Shown here: positions 21,971 to 31,086 of the stretch, piece after piece
How positions within the stretch are numbered: position 1 is the stretch's first letter
How the letters are laid out: every line of letters starts with the position of its first letter
Assembly (NCBI GenBank): GCA_030248225.1
Contig: JASANE010003602.1
Location: forward strand, 1-64,000
Direction of reading: 5' to 3'
Source of the DNA: Trileptium ribeirensis
Taxonomy: Eukaryota > Nematoda > Enoplea > Enoplida > Thoracostomopsidae
Length of the DNA: 64,000 nt
Made by a program: the position numbers and the translations under genes
Notes under the pieces: generated by a model
What the model was told of the DNA's origin: nothing
The model's input: only the letters and a program-made list of their open reading frames with translations
The model's database searches: none

Positions 21971-22107
21971 AGTGATCATACATTGGACCAGCCGGGATTC
22001 GAACCCGGAACTCTAGCTTGCAAGACTAGCGCGCTACCATTACACCACAGGCCCCGATCACAGCGTGTTCAGCTACGCTATATACGCTAGCGTAGTGAGA
22101 TGCTACA
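21971..22107. repeat. 137-bp repeat, left copy, with tRNA gene
   Basis: Identical over 137 bp to 27276-27412 and in the same orientation. On the minus strand it begins TGTAGCATC, contains an inverted repeat (gctacgc/gcgtagc) around TATATA, then a tRNA-Ala-like gene, and ends TGATCACT. The minus-strand Pol frame ends inside its first bases, immediately after a purine run (GCAGGGGAG), as expected for a polypurine tract followed by an LTR. Confidence 0.9.
21984..22054 (-). tRNA. tRNA-Ala (anticodon UGC), left copy
   Basis: 71-nt cloverleaf. The acceptor stem pairs at six of seven positions (mismatch T6:T67) and includes the G3:U70 wobble that marks alanine tRNAs. D arm GTGT/GCGC; anticodon loop CTTGCAA on stem CTAGT/GCTAG; T arm CCGGG-TTCGAAT-CCCGG. 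A box TGGTGTAATGG and B box GGTTCGAATCC are intact. No encoded CCA. The first T run of four downstream is about 20 nt away. The acceptor mismatch leaves open that it is a tRNA-derived relic. Confidence 0.75.
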
Positions 22108-23482
22108 TAACTCCCCTGCGGAGTCGCGGAGCGAGCGTGCGTTGAGCTCTAGCTGTATGAAGAAACTCCGTGCAGGGGATCACGTCGGGTTCACCATTTT
22201 GACATTTGACGACAACGGTTTTATCATCCCGATCTAGTACCTCGTACGGACCGTGATAACGCGGTTGTAGAGTGTTTTTAATGGAGTCGTCACGTATCCA
22301 TACGTGTTTGGCGATTTTAATGTTCGTCGGCACGTAACATTGTTTGTTGTGGTGACGCTCAGGAGCATTAAGACGGCGGATGCCGGAAAATAGTCGTATT
22401 TTGAAATCGTGTTCTGACGCTAACTGTTTAGTCGACGTTGGCGTAAAATAATGGTGTGGCAAATCAATACCGGATCCAAACACCATTTCACATGGAACAA
22501 AACCTGTATCGTTGAGGCTCGTGCGAATTCCAAGCAAAACGAGAGGAAGTGAGGCTGTCCATGTAGCGGAAGAACAATGAGCACGCAATCCGTTTTTGAG
22601 CGTACGATGAAAACGTTCAACAGCGCCGTTGCATGCTGGATGATATGCTGTCGTTCGACGGCGTTCAATTCCTAGTTGCTCCATGAGGGATGACCATAAC
22701 GCAGATTCGAACTGCGTGCCGCGATCGGATATCAGGACACGCGGAACGCCGAATCTGCTTATCCAACCGGAGATGAGCGCCTCTGCCACTGACTCAGTAG
22801 TAATGTCGGAGATGGGAATTGCTTCGGGCCACCTAGTAAATCGATCGATGATGGTTACCAAGTAACGCTTGTCATTCGAACATGGCAACGGACCAACAAT
22901 GTCAATGTGCACCGTGTGGAAACGTCCAGTTGTTGGGATTGTTCCGACTGCAGCCTTTGTGTGTCGTACTACTTTGCTCCGTTGGCATTTGATACACTCA
23001 CGGCACCATGTCTTGACGTCACGATTCATGTTTGGCCAAATGTAGTTGTGGGAGATGCTGCTGAGAGTTGCGCGCGAACCAAGATGGGCGAGGTTGTGCA
23101 CCGATTTGAAAATGTTGAACCGCATTTCCGTTGGAACGTACGGGCGCAGTTGCGAAGTGGAAGCATCACAGTAAACCGTCTTGCCGTCGATAACGAAACG
23201 CTTGATTGGCAAATTGGTTGCTTGTATAAACCGTATGAGGGTAGAATCAGCGGCTTGAGCATCAGCCAGTTGACTGTCGAACGCAATTGAAATAGTGCAC
23301 ACAGGACGAGAGAGAGCGTCAGCCACGACATTGTCGGCGCCTGCAACGTGCTCGATGTTGCAACCGAACTCTGAGATGAAGGACAACCATCGAGACTGCT
23401 GTGCGGAAGGATTCGCCATCGAGAGAGCGTTCACGAGTGGCTTGTGGTCGGTGCGCACGGTGAAATCTGAGCCGAGAGCCAC
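22103..23482 (-). CDS. Gypsy Pol part 2: RNase H end and integrase
   Basis: 459 codons. It begins inside RNase H (TDHKPLV, residues 11-17; ADALSRP, 54-60), then the integrase zinc finger H129-x3-H133...C160/C163-C166, and the catalytic core D194, D253 and E289 (spacing DX35E). Next comes the C-terminal domain with the GPY motif (HGPYEVL, 410-416). The catalytic residues are all present. It is separated from the PR-RT frame by a frameshift within RNase H. The frame closes just after a purine run at the start of the 137-bp repeat; it has neither a SxDRxKPA tail nor PWWP, unlike the two other Pol tails in the window. Acts in making and inserting element DNA. Confidence 0.92.
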   Translation of the reverse strand: MALGSDFTVRTDHKPLVNALSMANPSAQQSRWLSFISEFGCNIEHVAGADNVVADALSRPVCTISIAFDSQLADAQAADSTLIRFIQATNLPIKRFVIDGKTVYCDASTSQLRPYVPTEMRFNIFKSVHNLAHLGSRATLSSISHNYIWPNMNRDVKTWCRECIKCQRSKVVRHTKAAVGTIPTTGRFHTVHIDIVGPLPCSNDKRYLVTIIDRFTRWPEAIPISDITTESVAEALISGWISRFGVPRVLISDRGTQFESALWSSLMEQLGIERRRTTAYHPACNGAVERFHRTLKNGLRAHCSSATWTASLPLVLLGIRTSLNDTGFVPCEMVFGSGIDLPHHYFTPTSTKQLASEHDFKIRLFSGIRRLNAPERHHNKQCYVPTNIKIAKHVWIRDDSIKNTLQPRYHGPYEVLDRDDKTVVVKCQNGEPDVIPCTEFLHTARAQRTLAPRLRRGVM

Positions 23483-25182
23483 GGGAAGTGCTTTAGGGCT
23501 TTGTAGATTGCCAGAAGCTCCCGGTCGAATGCGGATTTGCGGGATTCCAGCGGTGTTAGCTTCTCCGAGTAAAATGCTAACGGCTCTGCGTTGCCATCGA
23601 CCACTTGGTTGAGGACAGCGCCCACGGCGGCGCCGGACGCATCAGTAACCAGTTGAAGTCGACCTGCGGGGTTGGGGAACGAGAGCTTCACCGCGGCAGC
23701 AACGGCCGATTTGAGTGCTTCGAATGCCTGGCGGCTGTCGTCCGACCAGGTTAAACTAAAGTTGCCTTTACCAGCTTTACCCCGTATCAGGTCGGTGAGA
23801 GGAGCGGCGATCCTTGAAAATCCCGGAATGAATCGGTGGTAGAAGCCGGCCATGCCCAGGAAACCGCGCAGGAGCTTCGTTGTTTCCGGGCACGGATAGT
23901 CGAGGATGACCTTGACCTTGGACGGTATAGGCCGGACGCCGTTTGTATCGACCTCTACCCCGACGAAGTTGACTTTGGGGCTGAACAAAACGCACTTGTC
24001 CGGGCGAAGGCGGAGACCGTGGTTGTTGAGGCGGGTGAGGAGCGTTTTGAGGTGCTGCAGATGCTCGTCGTTTGAGCGGCTGGCCAACAGGATGTCGTCC
24101 AGATAGACCTTGACAAACGGTAAATCACCCAGGACCGAGTCCATAAGCCGCTGGAAGGTTTGAGCGGCGTTGCGGAAACCGAAAAACATCCGCCTGAACA
24201 GGAACAGGCCGAACGGAGTTGTGACGGCCGTCTTTGGTTGGTCCTGAACCGCCACTGGAATCTGAGTATAGGCACAGACGAGGTCCAGCTTCGAGAAGAC
24301 AGTCGCCCCGTGAAAATCGCCGGAGAGCTCCGTGAGGTTTGGCATCGGATAACGATCGGGAACCGTTTGACGATTGAGATTTCGGTAGTCACCAGTCGGG
24401 CGGTAGGGAGTTTTGGGATCCGCCTTTGGGGCCATGTGTAAAGGTGACGCGTAAGGGGACTCACCACGATAAACGATCCCTTGCTGCTCCCACTCGGAGA
24501 AAACCCGCTTTGCGATCGCCAGCTTTTGTCCATCAAGGCGACGTGGGCGGTCGAAGCACGGCGGTCCCGTGGTAACGATGTGGTGTTCGACGCCGTGGAG
24601 AGCCGGCGAGAAGGCATCGATCGGCTCGAAGATGCTCGGGAATCCGCGGAGGAGCTGCTTGATCCTGGTTGTCTCAGCAGGTATGTCGACTCGAACGCCC
24701 GATGGTATCGATTCGGGCTTCGTGGTTGTCGCGCAACAGGCCGCAGGAGGCTTTGCAGTTGCTGCCGGGACCAGGCGGTTGTTGACGCAGTCGAGCGCGA
24801 ACCCGTAGTGCCGGAGGAAATCCTGGCCGAGGATCGGATGGGCGACGTTTGCGACGTAGAAAGTCCAGCTGAATTGCTGATCAAAGCCCGCGAGCCGGAA
24901 AGTTAAGTTGCACGTACCTTTGATCTCGACCGGCGTACCGTTAACTGCGGTGGCGTCGACCGGATGTTGGTGGAAGGTAGTGGTGTTCGGCGCTTGTAAG
25001 GGGTGTAGGAAGGAAAGCGAACTCCCGCTATCGGCGATGAAGCGCCCGACTGAAGTTGCATCGATGAACACAGCGTTGACAGCCCCACCGCTTGCTGGCA
25101 CGGCGGTGGGGGCTACTCGTTTCCCGGACCGCTGGCGGGGCCGGACTCCGCGTTGAATGTGCAGAATTGGGGCCCTTGACAT
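23431..25182 (-). CDS. Gypsy Pol part 1: protease, reverse transcriptase, RNase H
   Basis: 583 codons. Aspartic protease: DSG at 51-53 and HPILGQDFL near 115-123. Reverse transcriptase about 220-410, with the catalytic YLDD at 360-363 (Y[V/I]DD is commoner). Connection HRFIPGF near 449; RNase H starts with TDAS at 513-516. The frame is lost around residue 566, and RNase H continues in the next frame, so this copy probably cannot make full Pol. It overlaps Gag by 70 nt in a different frame, consistent with programmed -1 frameshifting between Gag and Pro-Pol, although the slip site was not identified. Confidence 0.92.
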   Translation of the reverse strand: MSRAPILHIQRGVRPRQRSGKRVAPTAVPASGGAVNAVFIDATSVGRFIADSGSSLSFLHPLQAPNTTTFHQHPVDATAVNGTPVEIKGTCNLTFRLAGFDQQFSWTFYVANVAHPILGQDFLRHYGFALDCVNNRLVPAATAKPPAACCATTTKPESIPSGVRVDIPAETTRIKQLLRGFPSIFEPIDAFSPALHGVEHHIVTTGPPCFDRPRRLDGQKLAIAKRVFSEWEQQGIVYRGESPYASPLHMAPKADPKTPYRPTGDYRNLNRQTVPDRYPMPNLTELSGDFHGATVFSKLDLVCAYTQIPVAVQDQPKTAVTTPFGLFLFRRMFFGFRNAAQTFQRLMDSVLGDLPFVKVYLDDILLASRSNDEHLQHLKTLLTRLNNHGLRLRPDKCVLFSPKVNFVGVEVDTNGVRPIPSKVKVILDYPCPETTKLLRGFLGMAGFYHRFIPGFSRIAAPLTDLIRGKAGKGNFSLTWSDDSRQAFEALKSAVAAAVKLSFPNPAGRLQLVTDASGAAVGAVLNQVVDGNAEPLAFYSEKLTPLESRKSAFDRELLAIYKALKHFPWLSAQISPCAPTTSHS

Positions 25183-26432
25183 CGTTGTGCATTGGCCCCG
25201 AACTTCTCATGATACCAGCACACCCCCGGCGTTCGTTGACGTGATTGAGACCGTGGCCTGCGTCGTTGATTACCGTGGCGGCCACCGCGATAGTTGTTGT
25301 TCGCTCGTTCTGGCGACCTCCGATTGCTTGAGCCGCTGCGGTAGGACAGCCTGCGGACAGCTGCTGCCAGGTCGCTGATTTGCTGCTGGATCGAGGCCTG
25401 CCAGGGATCTGTCGTCGTCGGTGTTGAGCCTGAACGAGGAGCTCGATTGACCTGGCTGACCAACGCCGGATCGGCCATCTCCATCATGGTGTCGGCGATG
25501 CGAGCCAACTGCTCGAGGGAGACGTTGTCCATTGAAACCAGCGTCAGCCGGATTTGCTCGGGGAGGATCTCGAGGAAGCGCAGGCGGACGACATCCTGAC
25601 TATTCGGAGCCAGCTCGAGGAGTTCGCGGAGGGCGCTCGATGGTTTGCGTCCCTTGAGGTCCTTCTCGGCGAGGAGCTTGTGGAGCCGCCGGTTGTCGCT
25701 GTCGGCATAGTAGTTGATCAGCGTCCGCTTGAGCTCGCCATAGCCCGCGTTGAGGTCCACCCCCGACTCGTGGACGAGCGCGTTGTCGATGACCCGAAGG
25801 ACGTTACGCTTCTTGAGGTCGTCGTCGATTGAACCGAAGATTTGTTCGACCTGGTTGAACCACGACTGCGGTGTCTTCGGGTTGAACTGCGGCAACTGAT
25901 AAAATTGACCTGCGGTAGCGCTCGGCTGTGGTCGTTCGATTTGACTTGGTCCAGCGGTGGTTTGAAACTGAACAATGGCCAGCTGGCTGTGTGCCAATTG
26001 CAGGACATCAGGTCCGAATGGAGTGAGCTCCGTGATCATCTCGTCCCGCGTCGGTGGCATAACGAACGCCTTGTCACTTGCCTTAAGGAGTTGTAGCATC
26101 CCGGCCAGCGTGTCCTTGGTTTGTTGCGACAGATTGACCGGCCCTGGATTACGCTCGACGCCGCCAATGACCAGCAGGACCCGTGGGCAGGTTGCCTGTC
26201 GTCGACCGAGACCTTGACCCGAGCAACCAGGGAGATGAAAACCGATGAAACTGGGGAAGCCCGGATTGACTGTACCTGTGACCAGCATTCTCGACCGTCG
26301 CCACTTGCTTTGACCGGAGCCCTTGAATCGACCATTTGATCCAGAAACAACAGCGACAGTTGACCAGGGGGCTTCGATTTGAGGAACCTCGGGTACCGCG
26401 ACCGTGTCCAGGACCGTCGAGGTCCGGACCAT
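25113..26432 (-). CDS. Leader - 2A-like peptide - Gag of a Gypsy element
   Basis: 439 codons. Residues 1-89 form a leader; 90-98 (GGVERNPGP, nucleotides 26139-26165) fit a 2A ribosome-skipping motif, with G in place of the usual first D; a hydrophobic run (VLLVI) precedes it, as is usual. From about 160 to 320 is a Gag/capsid-like region (SWFNQVEQIF, RLRFLEILPEQIR). The end has CWYHEKFG followed by CQGPQFC, a Cys/His pattern common at the Gag/protease junction of invertebrate Gypsy elements. Upstream of the ATG the same frame encodes a hydrophobic stretch (VLPILFTLALAVLW) before a TGA, so the original start may lie further 5-prime or be non-AUG. If 2A works, leader and Gag are made as separate chains. 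Confidence 0.85.
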   Translation of the reverse strand: MVRTSTVLDTVAVPEVPQIEAPWSTVAVVSGSNGRFKGSGQSKWRRSRMLVTGTVNPGFPSFIGFHLPGCSGQGLGRRQATCPRVLLVIGGVERNPGPVNLSQQTKDTLAGMLQLLKASDKAFVMPPTRDEMITELTPFGPDVLQLAHSQLAIVQFQTTAGPSQIERPQPSATAGQFYQLPQFNPKTPQSWFNQVEQIFGSIDDDLKKRNVLRVIDNALVHESGVDLNAGYGELKRTLINYYADSDNRRLHKLLAEKDLKGRKPSSALRELLELAPNSQDVVRLRFLEILPEQIRLTLVSMDNVSLEQLARIADTMMEMADPALVSQVNRAPRSGSTPTTTDPWQASIQQQISDLAAAVRRLSYRSGSSNRRSPERANNNYRGGRHGNQRRRPRSQSRQRTPGVCWYHEKFGANAQRCQGPQFCTFNAESGPASGPGNE

Positions 26433-26504
26433 AGGAGACCAGAGAACCGCCAGTGCCAGCGTGAAAAGGATCGGCAGGACCCGAAAGAGGGAAGGCCGGC
26501 GTGA

Positions 26505-26999
26505 TCAAGTCAAAACGGTGATGATCGAGTAAGCCTCGACCGCATTAAACCTGCCTTTCTAATTGATCAAGATGGCACAAACACATCATCCGCACCCTCA
26601 ACTTCTTCGAGCGACACTCTCCGTGAGCAGAGCGACATTAATATCGGTCACGACGAACAGATAAAAGAAGGCACGGTGATTCTGGCGAAAATGCGGAATT
26701 GGCCATGGTGGCCTGCACTCGTTACCTCGTCAGCAAAAACAGAACTATCGTCTCTGAAACAACCACATAACTCACTCGCGGTAAAATTTTTCGGTACGGA
26801 ACGCCTTGCTTTCGTCCCGTTCCAATCGATTCGTCATTTTGAACCTAATCCAACGGTCAAGCGATCGGACCTGCGGCGCGCCTTCGACACAGCGTCTCAG
26901 CATTTGAAGCCTCATCTGGGGTCAGCCGTCACCTGCACCAACAGTAAAAAAGTTCGTTTTGCACCTCAGGCTGTTGTGTTCGGTCGGCGCTCCGCTTAA
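26505..26999 (+). CDS. Pol tail fused to a PWWP domain (Gypsy fragment, opposite strand)
   Basis: Plus-strand frame, open from 26505, running into the Gag leader region of the minus-strand element. It starts QNGDDRVSLDRIKPAFL, the typical very end of Gypsy Pol after the integrase GPY region. After an acidic/Ser-rich linker follows a PWWP domain: VILAKMRNWPWWPALV (from 26676), then AVKFFGTERLAFVPFQSI, then a helical and basic tail (KKVRFAP). PWWP domains in host proteins bind nucleosomes with methylated H3K36. No stop separates Pol from PWWP. Downstream is a purine run and an LTR. The rest of this Pol is missing; the break lies at the QNG codons, a motif also present in the minus-strand Pol (CQNG at 427-430). 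Confidence 0.88.
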   Translation, partial: SSQNGDDRVSLDRIKPAFLIDQDGTNTSSAPSTSSSDTLREQSDINIGHDEQIKEGTVILAKMRNWPWWPALVTSSAKTELSSLKQPHNSLAVKFFGTERLAFVPFQSIRHFEPNPTVKRSDLRRAFDTASQHLKPHLGSAVTCTNSKKVRFAPQAVVFGRRSA

Positions 27000-27013
27000 A
27001 ACAATGGGGGTTC
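27000..27013 (+). other. Polypurine tract of the plus-strand element
   Basis: aacaatgggggttc lies directly before the LTR start TGTAATG. Its counterpart in the 28-36 kb element, gatgggggtag before TGTTGGG, is very similar, which supports relatedness. Confidence 0.65.
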
Positions 27014-27287
27014 TGTAATGCTAATAATTTGATATGCAAATTAATGCTAACAATTTGCCTATGCAAATTATATACGTTAGCAAAGACGATAGACTATATA
27101 AGGCGTTCGTGATCTCGACAAACCAGTCATTATTCACTTGATCAACTGCCATACGTCGTGACGATAGATGATTCCTCAATCGACGCCCAAAGACTCAACG
27201 ACCACAACAGCGTGCCGATTGAAGAGAAGCCTGACTGAAGGTAATTGAAAGTAAAATCATTGACAATTGATGATAAGTGATCATACA
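27014..27287 (+). repeat. LTR (274 bp) of the plus-strand PWWP Gypsy element
   Basis: Begins TGTA after the purine tract and ends TACA (agtgatcataca). It contains two perfect octamers ATGCAAAT (27034-27041 and 27061-27068), then a TATA box (tatataagg, about 27096-27104) followed within 30-50 bp by the likely start region. No second full copy is in the window; only its last 12 bp recur at 21971-21982. One base after its end begins TGG of the tRNA complement, which is where a primer-binding site would start. Confidence 0.65.
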
Positions 27288-27412
27288 TTGGACCAGCCGG
27301 GATTCGAACCCGGAACTCTAGCTTGCAAGACTAGCGCGCTACCATTACACCACAGGCCCCGATCACAGCGTGTTCAGCTACGCTATATACGCTAGCGTAG
27401 TGAGATGCTACA
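27276..27412. repeat. 137-bp repeat, right copy, with tRNA gene
   Basis: Identical to 21971-22107. The first 12 bases coincide with the end of the LTR at 27014-27287. Bases beyond 27412 (gctatttcac) and before 21971 (gatccacg) do not form an obvious target duplication. Confidence 0.9.
27289..27359 (-). tRNA. tRNA-Ala (anticodon UGC), right copy
   Basis: Identical to the left copy: 71 nt, anticodon loop CTTGCAA, G3:U70, intact A and B boxes, one acceptor mismatch at 6:67, no encoded CCA. Its 3-prime end lies one base from the end of the plus-strand LTR. Confidence 0.75.
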
Positions 27413-28281
27413 GCTATTTCACTAAGCACATTACTAAATAAAATTTCTCATTTGATAGTTCAGCCGGACGCTCCGTTTGTCGCGCAGAGTCTAGCTAAGC
27501 TCTCTGTTTGTCACATTAAGAACAGCTAAACCATAAAAATGTACCATAGTAGTCCAGCTAAGCTATAGCTCACCCGAACTAGTTGAGTTGGACGCGTGAC
27601 ATAATTTGGCCCTGGCGCACGCATCTTATCGTAAATGATGCATAACATCAAATTGACGCACAGATGCTTCACGCGCACGTGACAGCGTGGCATTCGACTC
27701 GACTAAGGAAAAACGCGCCGCAGATTGTAGAGGTGAGAACAGGCCTAATTTTGTAGGCCTGGTCTATCCAGGCATGAAACATGATCGAAGTCGGCCCGGC
27801 CCGTAATCTTGAAGAGCAGACTCAAAGCCCGGCTATTCCAAGTATAAACACCGTGCAGGCCCTGTCCGAAAAGCCATATGCATACATCTAAGAGTATTAA
27901 TATTTCCTTACCAAATCCCAAATATATTTAGTTTAACTGTTATTATTCCTGCCTTTCGATTAGTCTGGCCAATTCAAAACGTATGCTAGATTCAAAATTT
28001 AGTATGCTGGACAGACTGTAATTTAATATGCATCGCGCAAATACGTACAATTTTTTATGTAGCGATTGTGATACTGTTTTTGTTACAATTTTATACTGTT
28101 GTGTCATAGTACTGGTATGTATTAAAATATTTGCTTGTAAATCAAGCAACTACAATATTAACTACTAATACATTATAAAATATAATGTATGGCGTAATTG
28201 TCTAAGCCGTCGATCAGGCTGTCACTACTATACTATTAATTTCATCACTGTATATATAATATCCGAATTGAAAGCCAAATT
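27413..28281. other. Spacer between the two Gypsy regions
   Basis: No gene. At about 27550-27665 is the inverted copy of the dispersed repeat seen at 21590-21730 (cgcatcttatcgtaaatgat). The last four bases (AATT, 28278-28281) are the left target-site duplication of the next element. Confidence 0.65.
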
Positions 28282-28771
28282 TGTTGCTTTTATTTGTGCT
28301 CGCAGCAATCACGAATATGACAAAAGCCGTTCGACCAAACATAGCTGAATGCAATTCTCAAACTACTACGATAGACTATAGTGTGAAGTTGCAGGGCTAA
28401 ACTGCGGTAGTTGCTGTTTGCATCAATGTGATGGCGGTGACGTTTTATTAACAAGTTTACCGGCTACCACGAAACAACGTTTATTTGATAACAAATATTT
28501 TATTAGCTGAGAGTTAACAACAACTAACTTAATGACCATAAAGCATGTAACAATTAGAATCAGATACAAGTATATAACTCATATAAGTCACAAACTTATG
28601 ACTTTACGAAACTGTACAACTTCAACTAATAGCAACATTTCAACGAACAAGTGAACAAGGCAGTAGCAGTAGCAGTTCAAAACGTTATATATAGTAGCTA
28701 ACAGAAGTTACTACCAATATGCAAATGACCTACCTACGCAGCTGTTCACGCTCCATTTAGCTAGCCCAACA
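28282..28771 (-). repeat. 3-prime LTR of the IMPACT/PWWP element
   Basis: 490 bp. On the element strand it starts TGTTGGGC and ends GCAACA, a TG...CA LTR with TGTTG/CAACA inverted ends. Contains ATGCAAAT (plus strand 28719-28726) and a TATA-like tract (tatatata, about 28686-28694). Matches 35574-36071. Confidence 0.92.
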
Positions 28772-29157
28772 CTACCCCCATCGCTAGAAGCGGAGCGCGA
28801 ACCAGCTTTATTAGAAATTGCATTTAACTCGTGTTTTGAACAAAAATGTACCCGCTTGTGCATGGAAGTGGCGCGTTTTCGTGATATTTTCTCAAAGTTG
28901 ATGTTGTCAGATTCAATAGTATGTTCAGTTTGGCGAAATGCTAAGCGAAGCGCCTTCAAGTTCGATTTGCAACAAAACGTAAACATTGAAACTCCTGATG
29001 CTGGGACAAAAGCATATTTTTGGGTACCGAAAAATTGAACAGCAATTGTTCCTTGCTTTTGTCTAAGATTTTGTAACGGTGTATCCGTTTTGCAAACTAT
29101 TCGTGCAGGCCATGGGGGAAAATGTGCTACTTTTGCCAATACCACTTGATTCGGTAA
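28711..29157 (-). CDS. PWWP domain frame after Pol
   Basis: The domain begins VVLAKVAHFPPWPARIV and continues with IAVQFFGTQKYAFVPASGV, the two conserved PWWP blocks (beta-barrel with aromatic cage), then a helical tail (LKALRLAF) and a basic segment (KRVHFCSKH). It lies in the same frame as the Pol tail and is separated from it by a single TAA (29158-29160) plus four codons. It is therefore either an ancestral Pol-PWWP fusion broken by a nonsense change or a readthrough product. The frame runs on through the purine tract into the LTR; the natural end is probably near 28780. Likely role by analogy: chromatin targeting of integration. Confidence 0.87.
   Translation of the reverse strand, partial: LPNQVVLAKVAHFPPWPARIVCKTDTPLQNLRQKQGTIAVQFFGTQKYAFVPASGVSMFTFCCKSNLKALRLAFRQTEHTIESDNINFEKISRKRATSMHKRVHFCSKHELNAISNKAGSRSASSDGGSVGLAKWSVNSCVGRSFAYW
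28772..28786 (-). other. Polypurine tract
   Basis: On the element strand: agcgatgggggtag, immediately before the 3-prime LTR; the expected primer site for plus-strand DNA synthesis. Confidence 0.75.
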
Positions 29158-29361
29158 TTATTCTGAAGGAACAAACCTTTTATAATTCACTACCCAATTC
29201 TTTAAACATCCTTTAATATAAGATTCTTTCACTTGAGTAAAAAACGAGGAGCCCTCAGGATCGTCAATACCAACCACAGCAGGCTTCACCCGGTCGATCG
29301 ATACACGCATGAAGTCCCCTCGTTGCTCAATAGTCACAGTTTTGGCATCCCGGTTGAACAC
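29158..29361 (-). pseudogene. Pol C-terminal tail
   Basis: 67 codons: KTVTIEQRGDFMRVSIDRVKPAVVG, the standard Gypsy Pol end (VSxDRxKPA), then a linker ending in TAA before PWWP. The integrase GPY portion just upstream is shifted out of frame. Confidence 0.8.
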
Positions 29362-29363
29362 TT

Positions 29364-30319
29364 CTAATGGACCCGTATACGCGGCTCGAGTGAATTGACC
29401 GGCACGGCATCTCTAAGCCAGACAAAACGAGCAGTGGCCTTGCTCTTAGGCATATAGAACGGGATATTGCGCACACGAGACAGGGCTGAAAATTTTTGTA
29501 CTCCTGCACAAAATCTGTCTAAAAAACAGGTGTGCAAGATGAAAATTGAGGTGCCTGTCAATAAAAAACGCTGGGTAAATCAAGTGATTTGCCGTATAAA
29601 ACATGAATTGGGCTAATTCCAGTGTTGCTGATCGCGCAGCGAATACCTAGTAAAACTAACGAAAGATGCGTTGCGCAATTAGATAAATCGCGACGCGTAC
29701 GTAAAGCCGACTTGAGGATTATGTGGAAACGCTCCACTGCGCCATTGCACGCGGGATGATATGCTGTGGTCCGCTTCCGAGAAATGCCTAACTGGTGCAT
29801 CAGCTCGGACAACAACGCCGATTCGAACTGGGCTCCCCGATCTGAAATTAAAATACGGGGAACGCCAAAACGGCTTATTCACGCACTAATGAACGCAGAA
29901 ACAGCAGTAGGTGTAGGCATATCAGAAATAGGCACCGCTTCGGGCCACCTTGTAAACCTGTCTATAACAGTCAATATATATGAAAATCCCTTTGAACGCG
30001 GCAAAAGCCCTACAATATCAATGTGTACTTTGTGTAAGCGTGTAAAGGTTGGAATCATACCCTCCGAACTCCGTGTATGCCTTCCAATTTTTGACATTTG
30101 ACATTGCCGACATGTTTTTGTCCAAAGTTTTACGTCTTTATTCATCCGAGGCCAAATAAATTGTTCAGCAACCAATCGCAGTGTGGAATTTGGACCAGGA
30201 TGCGCATTATTAAGCAGTTCTTGAAATGCTTGCCTTCGTAACGACTCAGGCAAATAACGTGTAGCGGTAGAATAACTTGTGTCACATACCAGCAGCTTAC
30301 CTGTGCCTTCTAGTTTCAA
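29364..30319 (-). pseudogene. Integrase, fragmented
   Basis: Frames 29879-30319, 29679-29882, 29558-29815 and 29364-29561 together cover a Gypsy integrase. The zinc finger is partly altered: the first His of HxxxH is not seen, while CRQC is present. Then VHIDIVG with the first catalytic Asp, SDMP, and the third catalytic region NGAVERF with Glu. At least three frameshifts or stops separate the parts, so no continuous integrase can be made. Confidence 0.85.
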
Positions 30320-30509
30320 GTTTTGAAGTGGCAGTTTCGTTGAGCTAAAAAACGTTGCAGGTTGACATCTTGTTGTTGAGCATCAGCAATAAACTCGTCA
30401 CACCACGAAGTAATAGCTAAAACGATGAACGCGGCAACGCATCTGCGACAATATTGTCGACCCCCGAAATATGCTCAATCACACAATTATGCTCCGATAT
30501 ATATGACAA

Positions 30510-31056
30510 TCATCTTAATTGCTTTGGAGTAGCATTCTTCATTTCTAACGCGTTCACAAGCGGCTTATGGTCGAATCGTAAATTCGATACCCCAAAGCCA
30601 ATAAAAATGCTTAAGAGCTGAATACACTGCAAGTAACTCGCGATCAAAGGTTGATTTCTTACCTTCTCTATCAGAGAGTTTTCGGGAAAGAAATGACCAT
30701 CTGATTCACAACAGCGCCAATAGCTACGTTTGAAGCGTCGGTTGTAAACTTCAAGCATTGCGCCGTCAACCAGAAAATTCAAGGTTCTGCTGTTCTGTAA
30801 AGCCGTTTTGAGCTCAATAAACGCTATGTCCGCCTGTTCATTCCACACTAAAACTTGCTTTGATTTTTTTGTAATTACGCGTCAGGTCCGTCAGTGGCGC
30901 TGCTATCTCAGAAAATTTTGGAATAAACCTGTGATAGAAAGCTGTCATACCGATGAAACGACGTAATCCTCTAATAGTGCCAGGTTTTTCGAAATTCCGA
31001 ATTGCGTCAATCTTTCGAGTCAAAGGTCGAAACCCGTTTTGCGTTATTTCTACCAC
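30510..31056 (-). pseudogene. RT connection and RNase H, fragmented
   Basis: 30838-31056 encodes the RT thumb/connection (GLRRFIGMTAFYHRFIPKF, APLTDLTR). 30510-30848 encodes a degraded RNase [10 protein letters not shown] is clear near its end, but the TDAS region is scrambled by frame changes. Follows the RT frame on the same strand. Confidence 0.8.
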
Positions 31057-31086
31057 AATAAAAGAAGTTTTTGAAACTAAGACCTC

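Noticed and set aside
26676..26999. PWWP frame as an ordinary host gene
   Set aside because: The open frame extends upstream into a standard Gypsy Pol tail and is followed by a purine tract and LTR; a second copy sits at the same place in another element.
27289..27306. Classical 18-nt primer-binding site for tRNA-Ala
   Set aside because: TGG starts one base after the LTR, but complementarity runs through the whole 71-nt tRNA and the CCA tail is not represented (the gene-type end is used), so it is called a tRNA gene; the PBS reading is kept only as one model in the findings.
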